64,000 nucleotides of DNA from Limnanthes douglasii subsp. nivea (lineage: Eukaryota; Streptophyta; Magnoliopsida; Brassicales; Limnanthaceae): the NCBI GenBank assembly GCA_036936605.1, contig JAUPFV010000005.1:50612742-50676741 (forward strand). Reading direction: 5' to 3'. Below, piece after piece: positions 56,096 to 64,000 of this stretch. Below the pieces are notes generated by a model that saw only the letters and a list, made by a program, of their open reading frames with translations, had not been told where the DNA came from and ran no database searches. The position numbers and the translations under genes are program-made. Each line of letters begins with the position of its first letter. The first letter of the stretch is position 1.

Positions 56096-57170
56096 GGGAA
56101 TTGCTAAAAAAAATCGGAAATTATTCCGTGAATTTTTTTTTTTTTTTTTCTGTTTTTCAATATTTACAAAATTATAGCTAGGTAAAAAATCCAAAAAGTT
56201 CTTAGAAGTTCATTTAATTACAATTTATGCCATTATTTACTTCAAGAAGTTATAAAACATAAAATCTTCCATAACCTAACATTTTACTTCCTAAAACTCA
56301 CTAAAATCATAAAAACTCAAAACTTAAACTAACCAAAACTCTCTTTTTTCAACTTTGTAAAACTTAATGAAATGTTAACAAAACTTGCCGAAATGGTAAC
56401 AAAACTTGTTTTTCTACAAACCAACATGAACATTGACCACTATATCTTTATTGTTTTAAAAAGAAAATAAAAAAATGTCCGTTTCCGCGAGACGATGGCG
56501 TCCAGGTAGTGTTCGTCGTCATCATCCTGTCGAAGAAGATGGTACTTTCCGTCTGGCAAATGGCGTACACGATGGTGCTGACGCCATTACATGGCGGAAA
56601 CAGGGGGTCTGTCCGCCATTGCATGGCGTACAGACCCCTGTGTCCGTCGTGCAATGGCGGACAGACCTGTATCGGTTTTTTTCTAAATTTTTAACATTTA
56701 TATTTTAATTTTGTCCATTTTTGTAATTTTTTAGTAGGTTATCACTTACTAAAGACTTATACTAACTAAAAACAATATCGATTTAAAGTAAAACAAAATA
56801 GTCATTATGGTTTGAGAAACCTTTCGAATAACTAAGATCTAAATTATTATTGTTTTTGCAAATAAGTCATTTAAGTGTTAGGATATATGATTAAGTGGTT
56901 TTGAAGGCAATGGGTAACATTTTAATTGATAATGATAGTATTAATTTCTTTAGTTTTAGTTTTAGTTCTATATGTTTAGAGAGATAAAGTAGAGAGAAGG
57001 TAGAGAAATTGTATTTTTTTGGAAATTATGGTAACTTCAAAGAGTAATTTCTTCTATTTATACGATTTCATGAAAGACAAAATTGTCAAAAAAAATAACT
57101 TCACGGAGTAATTTTTAAAATTCGAAACAAGCGACTTCACGGAGTAAAAATGGCTTTTTTAGCAATTCCC
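56096..57170. mobile_element. Non-autonomous MULE (Mutator-like)
   Basis: Terminal inverted repeats start GGGAATTGCTAAAAAA at 56096 and end with the complement TTTTTTAGCAATTCCC at 57170; similarity extends inward to a shared CCGTGAA word. The flanks carry a perfect 9-bp duplication ATCTTTTAA (56087-56095, 57171-57179), the Mutator hallmark. Repeat R at 15530-15770 gives the unbroken site. No transposase inside; a GC-rich palindromic block lies at 56470-56690. Confidence 0.9.
56582..56665. repeat. Palindromic GCCAT-ATGGC block inside MULE
   Basis: CGCCATTACATGGCGG (near 56582), CGCCATTGCATGGCG (near 56613) and CGTGCAATGGCGGACAGACC (near 56648) repeat a palindromic word. 56604-56638 is a near-perfect 35-bp palindrome with arms GGGGTCTGT and ACAGACCCC. 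GC-rich, unlike the rest of the element. Confidence 0.85.
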
Positions 57171-57289
57171 ATCTTTTAAATCTGATGGAATAATTTTTTT
57201 TTAAGAAATTCTAAAGTGATGCATTGATTAAACATTTAATTCTAATCAAAATGCTAATATCATATCCAACTAAATGTTATTACTCCGGA
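57171..57289. repeat. Repeat R, right part
   Basis: Continues the repeat after the MULE (AAATCTGAT, AATGCTAATATCA) as at 15630-15730, up to the left LTR of the next element. Confidence 0.65.
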
Positions 57290-57613
57290 TGAGGGAGAGT
57301 AAAAGACATGTGGAGAAATTGGAAAGAAGTGTTTTTATTGGGAAAATATTGTAAAATGGATAATGAAAGTATTCATTATGAATAAATGGTAAAATATAAG
57401 GACTAGATGTGTAATAGTTGGGAATTAAAACGTGTGGGGCCCGTTTTTGTATTAAAAAAGACCCACAAGAGTTGATAAATCTCGTTGATTAATATAATAC
57501 TATTTTTCTCTACATTGAGCATACTTTCTCTCTCTAAAAAGCATCCTCATAAAGAAGTTTTTATAACAGTTTAGTCCCTCGAATATTTGTTTTACACAAA
57601 ATTATCCTCGAGG
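57290..57613 (+). repeat. Left LTR of short element
   Basis: Starts TGAGGGAGAGT and ends near AAATTATCCTCGA. Matches 59201-59516. Confidence 0.78.
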
Positions 57614-57622
57614 GGATGCATC

Positions 57623-58585
57623 ATCGAGTCCTTAGCATGGTTTCTTCAGAAGGCAAGAAGTATTTATAAGAGATATGATGGAGTGCGACTAGATGCTTAT
57701 TTTCGATTCCCCGGATGTTATTGCCCACAATAGCATCAAGTTCCAAAAGAAAAGCAATTTCACCCTCAGATTTGGGGGCAATTCTTCGAGCTTGCTCTTT
57801 GGAAATTGCTAGAGGAGTTGTAGATATCTGACTAGAAGAAGCCAGGGAAGGACCGTCACATTTACCTTTCTCGGCAATCAGGATTTGTTGTGTTTCTGTC
57901 TCAGGGTTTTCCGCGGCTATGGTTTTCCCCTTATTTCCAAGGTTTTTTTTCGAAATGATTGTATATCCTCGTTGGTAATTGTAGTTCTTGAGGGGGAGAA
58001 TCGAGGACTTCCTTGCCCTGTTATCGAAGGGGTGGCTAGAAGGCTTGATCCAGAGGCGTTAGTTTTCAGAGGATTGTTAGGTACTGGAGTCAAATTTGGC
58101 TCTGGGGTATCCGAAGGGTTTTCTCTTGTTCGCTTGCGTTCTTGAGAGTTTCTTTTGTCTTTGTGATGCCTTTTTCTCTTTCCAGAAGAATGTTTGTGAT
58201 GTTCATCTTTACCCATATTTTCGAGGGGTTCAAGATTGGGACGTTGGTTGAAGCAAGAAATTTCTAAGGGTATGATGGCAGAGGAATTTTCCGAAAGAGG
58301 CCAGGCACCGTAGAAAGTAGTGACCGGGAGTTGGGGTTGAGGCTCAACGTAGGTACCGGCATAAACTTTCTCTTCGAATTTTTGCCTAATGAACAGCCAC
58401 TCAGGAATTCGACGAGGCTTGGGGAGCATAAGCCAGCTTTCTCTCTCTAGAAAGTTTAGAACAAAAGGTTTGGAGTGTGAATAAAAGGGACGAGTATTTA
58501 TAGAAGTAGATGGGCTTGTAGAGTAAGAAAGGTCTGTGGACATTTTACTTTGTTTTCCTAGGGGTGTTATGGGTAACATAGGCAC
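57623..58585 (-). pseudogene. Antisense ORF of short LTR element, unknown function
   Basis: Minus strand. A 222-codon frame (58585-57917) contains LPKPRRIPEWLFIRQKFEEK and a basic Ser/Lys/His-rich middle (KHSSGKRKRHHKDKRN). Just before its stop the frame shifts near 57930 and continues to 57623 (ISKEQARRIAPKSEGEIAFL to EETMLRTR). A TATAAATA at about 58496-58503 lies inside the long frame, so the real start may be the MLPKPRR Met near 58430, giving about 270 residues. I do not recognise it. Position and strand match the accessory ORF of Tat elements, but I see no gypsy-type transposase motif. Confidence 0.5.
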
Positions 58586-58983
58586 AATTGTATTGAATCG
58601 AGAACTGAAGAAAAATGTAAAGAGGTAATCTAATGATGAAAAGTGTTGGGAAGTGTAATAAGATCTCTAAAAAGATTTGGTGATATGGAATTACGACTAA
58701 TGACGTCATAAAAAAGACGGGAGATTGCTAACTGGGATATGAGAATTGATACTGAAAAATTCGATGAGTTTAATCCTTGCAATTTATTAGCCAAGTCTGG
58801 GAGGCTATATTGATACGATTATTTTTGAAGAGGACATTTTGAAGGCATCATAATATCCAGATAATTGTTTCCGATGAGAGTTTCTGAGATAGAAATTACT
58901 TATTTTGAGTTATGGGCTAATCTTTGCTAAGACATTGCATGGATTGGGGGGCTACTGATCAGTGTCACCAAAGAGAGTTAAAA

Positions 58984-59154
58984 GAAATTCGAAGAGGCAT
59001 TTTCTTCGATGAAGCATTTTTCAGTTAAAAGAAATTCGAAGAGGCATTTTTGTTTGAAGAGGTATTATTCGAGGACAGTTAAAGAATAAGAGGAAATTCG
59101 AAGAGGCATTTTTCGAGGAGAATTAAAAGATAAGAAGAAATTCGAAGATGTCAT
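58984..59154 (+). repeat. Four copies of a GAAATTCGAAGAGGCATTT word
   Basis: Copies at about 58984, 59031, 59093 and 59138 (the last diverged), separated by 40-60 bp, just upstream of the polypurine tract. Confidence 0.85.
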
Positions 59155-59200
59155 TGCAGTCCTAGTAAAAATATTTTTAACAAGGACTGGGGGCTACTGA

Positions 59201-59516
59201 TGAGGGAGAATAAAAAAAAATATGGAGAAATTGGAAAGAAGTGTTTTTATTGGTGAAAGATTGTAAAATGTATAATGAAAGTATTCATTATGAATAAGTG
59301 GTAAAATATAGGGACTAGATGTGTAATAGTTGGGAATTAAAGCGTGTGGGACCCGTTATTGTAGGACCCCACACGAATTGATAATACTATTTTTTTATAA
59401 TACTATTTTTTCTCTCTACATTGAGCATTAATATCTCTCTAAAAAACATCCTCATAAAGAAGTTTTTATAACAGTTTAGTCCCTCGAATATTTGTTTTAC
59501 ACAAAATTATCCTTGA
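59201..59516 (+). repeat. Right LTR of short element
   Basis: Starts TGAGGGAGAAT after GGGGGCTACTGA. Matches 57290-57613; exact end uncertain. Confidence 0.78.
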
Positions 59517-60459
59517 ACAAACTCTTAATTTATCAAGTCCAACCTTATAAATATATTTCTTTGATATACATACCTTTATCATGTAAAAACCATAATATAT
59601 ATTATTTAAAAGTTTATAGATATGATATCCTAATATTCAAAACCAAACGTGCTATTATTTTTGTATTGGTATACAAATAATCTCCAAAGACCAATAATGT
59701 TCTACTCCGTAAAAAAATTATTGAAAAAAATAGTTTTCTATATAAAAATCATTTATGTCTTAAATACGGATACATAAAACACCTCAATATGTATTTTAAT
59801 AATAATAGAAAAGACTTTACATTTTTTTACTGTTGGCATGTTTGTATCTGCAGTAAGGTTGAGTCTTGTCATCCCATACATTGAAAACGTAAAAAATCTG
59901 CATTAAAGGTTCAGACTTGCATATTAAACTTCCCATTACTCTCGTTTGTTGCGTAAAAAACGTTTACTATATTCGCTATGGTAGCTCGTGGAATGGTGAC
60001 ATCCATAAAAACCTGAAATTATTATCACTAAAATAATGTAACGGCCAGAAACAAACTACTACGACCAAGAAATAGCTATTGGTTTGAAAATTCAGCCACC
60101 CTAAAATCAAGTCAAAGCGAGTATACAGACTATTAGACCTTAATTCAATCATAGAACAATACTTAAACATCTTTAAATCTCTTTCTCTACACACTCATCC
60201 TCTTCTCCAACACTAATGTTTATATCTTAACTCAATCTATAAAATGCATCTTCAAACCTTAAAATAAATAGCACGAAATTCACTTATCAGATTGAGTTAA
60301 GATATAAACATTAAGGGTAATTTGTTTCACTATTTTTATTTCTAAAGTGAGATATAGTTCAAACTACAATTTTAGATAAAGAAATGATCTAACTTTTAAA
60401 TTAGATTTCTCTTTTTTTGTTAATCATTTTTCTACATTCTTTTCAAAGTTTGTATATCT
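59517..60459. repeat. AT-rich spacer with dispersed repeat and inverted repeat
   Basis: 59930-60290 resembles 14310-14640. A perfect 25-bp inverted repeat lies at 60214-60238 and 60289-60313 with a 50-bp loop; its arm includes TTTATATCTTAACTCAATCT. No gene. Confidence 0.7.
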
Positions 60460-61200
60460 ATGGCGAAGAATCCACTGATTAGAAGAGATAGGCTCAATCT
60501 ATCCGAGTTGGAAGAAGAGTAGAAGCACGCTAAAAATTATTGTCGGGTTACCATCTTCAATATGTGGAGTAGTTGTAACTCAAATTTTAGAACACGATAG
60601 AGTTTCCTCATTCAACAAACATCGAATCCCTTCTAAACATAGCTCCCTTGCCCAATATTCTATATCTCCTGATCAGTCTATTCTTCCAGGTAACCCCTCC
60701 TTAACAAAAGAATTTATCGGTCGTAAAACTCTTTCGACCTTCATTTCCATGGGATTAGATATTGGCGATAGTAATCATCGCAAAATCACCAGAATTTCTA
60801 AAGCTATAAGCAAAACTCCATTATCGGACAAGAAAACATAAAAATATATTGAAATTTTTACTAACACTAGCAATCCCACAAGGCCAAATCCGACCCAGAG
60901 AGATGCTGCTACGATAGAACTTCCTTCACGACTTATTCCAGAAGCAAATCCCACACTTCCATCTATTGAGCCCCCTCGAATTGAAGAAGATAATTATTAT
61001 ACAACCCAATGAACCTTAGGAACATAGTCCACAAGTGATGGAGGAAACAATAGATGATAGTGGGGAAAATACCCCATTAGATACGTCCCGTCAAACTGGG
61101 GACACTCAAAGTGTGACTCAAGAAAAAAGTAAAAAGGTTGTCTTGCCCGAAACCGAATTGCATTGGACGAATCGGGCCCAATTTTACCAATATTAGTATT
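60460..61200 (+). pseudogene. Tat accessory-ORF remnant, N-terminal part
   Basis: Starts MAKNPLIRRDRLNLSELEEE, matching the NISELEKE start of the accessory ORF in element B, then decays through stops. Recognisable pieces follow in shifting frames (ISPDQSILPGNP, SLTKEFIGRKTL, ETELHWTNRAQFYQY). It runs opposite to the orientation expected for an accessory ORF of element C, so it belongs to another, truncated minus-strand Tat copy. Confidence 0.55.
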
Positions 61201-61416
61201 AAGTATCTCATATGGAAGTAGGATTTTGAGGATTAAATTATAAATAATATAAATTTAAGGATTAAACTGTAAATAATGTAAGTTTAGTCCTTAAATTACA
61301 TGTAATATAAGTTTTAGAGAACATTTGTGACATAATGTATAATTATTAAGGACAAAATAGCAATTTCTCCTCTTTTTGTAACATATTTTAATTTTGAGGC
61401 TAAGTCTTGGCTCCTC

Positions 61417-61424
61417 TATATAAA
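61417..61424 (+). promoter_or_regulatory. TATA box in 5' LTR of Tat C
   Basis: TATATAAA about 150 bp before the LTR end at 61571, followed by a CT-rich leader. Confidence 0.65.
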
Positions 61425-61670
61425 GGTCAAGGCTACTCTAATAAAGGGGTTGACCACTTTTTCTATTGAACTCACTTGTACTTAAAATTTCTCTCTCTAA
61501 AAACTCTTTAACTCTTTCTCTCTCTAAACTTCTCTTATAACAATTTACTAAGGTGAAATCTTAACTCATCAAATTAGCGACTCCACTAGGGACTGAATAA
61601 AAGAATTCAGTGACTTATTCAGTTCAAAATTGATACAATCTTGTGGTATTTTATGTTCAAAATTAATACG

Positions 61671-62745
61671 ATGAATCCTGAGAACAATCCTACGTTTCGA
61701 TCAACGATGAAAACTCTAAAAGATGATTTACAAAGGGACAGAAGTAGACCTGATAGATCATCTCCGATCCAAACTCAATCTGATATTGAGGTACGAATGA
61801 ACCAACCTTTAGACAAGATTAATGCATTAAATGAGAAGTATGAAAAGGGAACAAGAGATCTACTCGGCGACGCTTAAATCCGAGGTTAGACAAGAAACAA
61901 AAAAGACTGATATGTGAGGTCAATTAGATCGATATTTTGATGACTGACAAGCTAAATCTGAGCACAAAAAAACGCGTTTTGTGTCTCCTAAAGAGCGATA
62001 TTCATCTCGTAAAAGGAAAATGATAAGCAGAAGTACGTAACCTCTAGTGGCGAGGAGGTAGAAAGCTCAGCTTCGGGTTTTACGAGATACAAGGGTTCTT
62101 CAAAAGAGGAACCAGACAGAGATCAGTTGAGGAAACATAAAAAGGAGAGTAAATCTAAAAGGGATAATGTACCTTGTTCTACATGACGATCGGCTGGTGT
62201 GTGGTGTATTTTTGCAGACTTTTAAGGGAACAGCTCTTAAGTGGTACAATCAGATTCCGAGCGAGTACATTTCAAATTTTAGATATTTTTATACTGTATT
62301 TTGAAGGCAGTTTGTGGGAAGCAGAGAAATGAGAGAAATTTGTGATACTATTATTTAGTGCAAGGAGGTACTTGGGGAAAAGTTGAAGGATTATACGAAG
62401 AGATTTGTTTTGACCAAAGCTAGTTTGGACAACTGTGAAGAGAATGTGGCGATGGAAGCTTTTCGCCAATGATTATTGTCAGAGGATCTGGCCAATGAGA
62501 CGACGAAGAGAAGAGCTTTAACTTTTGGAGCTTTTATGGCTCAAGTTGAGGATCAGATTAAAGTCGAGGAGTCTACTAGAGTCTGAGGCGGACCAATTAG
62601 CAGTCCAAAGAATTCGGGACAGGTGACCAATAACCAGGGGCAGCCCTCGAATGAAAATGAAAACGACAATCAACAATCAAGGCAAAAGAACAACAATTTG
62701 CCTCCCCGGAGTGGTGGATATCCAAAATCACAAACAGAATGATTT
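61671..62745 (+). pseudogene. Tat C gag
   Basis: The frame opens at MNPENNPTFRSTMKTLKDDL (61671), runs to a stop at 61877, then continues in shifting frames with the gag domain near 62200-62500 (TFKGTALKWYNQIPSEY, RQFVGSREMRE, KLKDYTKRFVLTKASLDNC). Several stops. The Gln/Asn-rich tail near 62640-62720 ends at the deletion. Confidence 0.75.
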
Positions 62746-63271
62746 TAGATGGCTTGAAGAAGAATTTGACGGGGGCAGCAAGAAAATGGTCAAACCATTT
62801 TCAAGAAGTGTTTTGGGCTTATCGGAAACTCCTAGAGAGGCTACAAAATAAACTCCTTTTGCTTTGTCATATGGAATGGATGCAGTCAGCTTCATAGATT
62901 CTACGATGTCATCTTTTAGAATAAGTCAATATTCTAAAATATCTAATGATGAAGTTCGAAGGGTGAATTTAGATTTGTTTGAGGAGAAAAGAGTTCGAGC
63001 TCATTTGAATGTAATTCATTATCAAACTCCTATGAGGAATAGATATGATTCGAAGGTGAAAAGAAGAGAGTTCAAAGAAGGTGATAATGTGATGAGAAAA
63101 GTTTTCTTGCACACAAAGGAGAAAAGCCTTGGAAAAATGGCTCTGAACTGGGAAGGGCCTTATATGGATGTTGAGAGGATAAAACCAGGGTCTTATCGCC
63201 TTTACGATTTTCAAGGGAAGATGCTTCAGCATCCATGGAATATACAACACTTGAAGCTTTATTATGAGTAG
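62746..63271 (+). pseudogene. Tat C integrase C-terminus fused after gag
   Basis: Begins with the end of the integrase core in one frame (GLKKNLTGAARKW, FWAYRK) and continues in frame 62864-63271 with the C-terminal segment (ALSYGMDAV-like entry, RRVNLDLFEEKRVRAH, WEGPYMDVERIKPGSYRL) to TAG at 63269. The last 135 codons are open. The upstream join to gag lacks over 1000 codons found in element A. Confidence 0.85.
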
Positions 63272-63783
63272 ATTTGTCTTTGTATTTTGGAATTTTTACT
63301 TTCGAATGGTGCACTATTTCCTATCTTGTTGGCCCATGAAGGTTTTAACGATGCGTTGTGTACATATTCAATATTATCAATAAAGTTTGTTTTTGGCCAA
63401 TGGTTCTTTACACATGCTTGAATAAAACTATCCTAACAACTTATCAAAGATTGATATCTTTGAGGTTGGTTAAGAGTAGAATTTTCTTAAGTGTTTATAA
63501 CACTTTTTGAAGAAACAACCATGTTTAATAATCACATTTACAATTTTGTCGACGTGAAAGCTTAACATCACATTGAGAATTTTTCAAAGAGCTACCATGT
63601 TCACCAATTTTGTTAAGGTATTTGAGGTTGTAAGTTTACAGTTTATAATTATATTCGTTTTTAAAATTTAGCATCAAATAATATGTAATAATAAAACAAA
63701 GAAACCGTTTGTCGATTAGATTAATTCGTTGAAGTACAAAAAGCTATTTTTTAACCTAACAAACACAAAAGGATATGATAAAG
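63272..63783. other. 3' region of Tat C between convergent ORFs
   Basis: No gene. A CAATAAAG polyadenylation-like signal for the plus strand lies near 63378. Convergent with the minus-strand ORF ending at 63784. Confidence 0.5.
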
Positions 63784-63996
63784 TTAATCAGATGACTCCT
63801 CCTCCTCGGATGATTCTTCTTCATCTTCATCTTCGGATGACGAATCGGGGATAGGATCGAAAGCTTCACTTGGACGCTTATCGATGGGAATGTCGTTCCA
63901 GAAACTTGTGAAGTTGATTTTAGGATAAGTAGCATGAAGTTCTCGAAGAAGGAGAATGGGTGTTTTTTCTTTCCCATTGTTAATAGTAGCTACCAT
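63784..63996 (-). CDS. Tat C accessory ORF, C-terminal part (continues off window)
   Basis: Minus-strand frame ending in an acidic Ser/Glu tail (DSSSEDEDEEESSEEEESS), like the acidic tail (DSTTDEEEGTGESSS) of the accessory ORF in element B. FWNDIPIDKRPSEAFDPIPD precedes it. Opposite strand to gag-integrase, as expected for Tat. The first Met seen (63996) may be internal. Confidence 0.55.
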   Translation of the reverse strand: MVATINNGKEKTPILLLRELHATYPKINFTSFWNDIPIDKRPSEAFDPIPDSSSEDEDEEESSEEEESSD

Positions 63997-64000
63997 GTCT

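Larger units (their letters stand above)
57290..59516 (+). mobile_element. Short non-autonomous LTR element with antisense ORF
   Basis: LTR-like direct repeats (about 57290-57613 and 59201-59516) with few differences by eye enclose 1.6 kb. A polypurine-like GGACTGGGGGCTAC stands directly before the right repeat, so the element reads on the plus strand. No gag or pol is seen; the only ORF is on the minus strand. Repeated words GAAATTCGAAGAGGCATTT lie before the right LTR. This resembles LARD-type derivatives of Tat elements. Confidence 0.75.
61417..64000 (+). mobile_element. Tat-lineage element C, internally deleted, runs off window
   Basis: The 5' LTR end is at 61571 (CA), its start somewhere after about 61200. 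A PBS region follows (AAATTAGCGACTCCACTAGG, 61571 onward), then gag, a large internal deletion, the integrase C-terminus and an antisense accessory ORF at the right edge. Protease, RT, RNase H and the integrase core are missing. The 3' LTR would be outside. Confidence 0.75.

Noticed and set aside
56475..56708. 77-codon plus-strand ORF in the MULE
   Set aside because: Consists of the palindromic block read as protein; no family resemblance.
57290..57613. Same LTR family as Tat element C (before 61571)
   Set aside because: Compared by eye; the two share only AT-rich composition and a CT-rich leader, not sequence order.

Overview
The window looks like transposon-rich nuclear DNA of a flowering plant, probably a eudicot. 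The evidence is a CYP714A-type cytochrome P450 gene with GT-AG introns, a retro-copy of the plant splicing factor SF3B4, AT-rich spacers, and dense plant-type elements: L1-like LINEs, Ty1/copia, Ty3/gypsy of the Tat (Retand/Ogre-like) lineage, hAT, MULE and a tRNA-derived SINE. I cannot name the species. Only the P450 is a recognisable host gene; SF3B4 is a pseudogene; nearly everything else is mobile DNA or its wreckage.

Layout. 1-3018: 3' part of a plus-strand LINE with an open ORF2. 3092-8516: Copia-1, an older copia element with degraded coding. 8517-16440: old repeats, a copia remnant, a hAT remnant (minus) facing a plus-strand transposon-protein ORF with a hairpin-rich promoter, a SINE and a TA microsatellite. 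16440-22070: a decayed minus-strand LINE carrying ORF1 and ORF2. 22630-36892: two minus-strand Tat elements fused head to tail (B, 22630-30325; A, 30333-36892), giving LTR, gag-pol, gag-pol, antisense ORF, LTR. 36893-40700: old debris including a Tat RT scrap. 40701-46957: Copia-2 (minus), with identical LTRs and a perfect target duplication but defective coding, and five matching hairpins in its leader. 47105-54813: the CYP714A-type gene (minus), whose exon 2 is split by Copia-3 (48665-53813), an apparently intact element with identical LTRs and a GCCCC target duplication. 55240-55857: SF3B4 pseudogene. 56096-57170: a non-autonomous MULE with a 9-bp target duplication. 57290-59516: a short LTR element with an antisense ORF. 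60460-64000: Tat accessory-ORF debris and a third, internally deleted Tat element (C) that runs off the window.

How the parts relate. The Tat units share one plan: gag-protease, a stop codon, RT-RNase H-integrase on one strand, and an accessory ORF on the opposite strand near the 3' LTR. In A and B the stop between protease and RT is UAG at the same codon with frame kept on both sides, which suggests readthrough. The P450 reads as five exons totalling 1599 coding bases (532 residues) once Copia-3 is discounted, so the loss is recent and due to that insertion. The clearest candidate for something undescribed is the set of five leader hairpins in Copia-2: their stems differ in sequence but stay complementary, around one constant core with a palindromic hexamer. 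Coordinates of old repeats and LTR edges without a target duplication are approximate; all homology calls were made by reading, without database searches.
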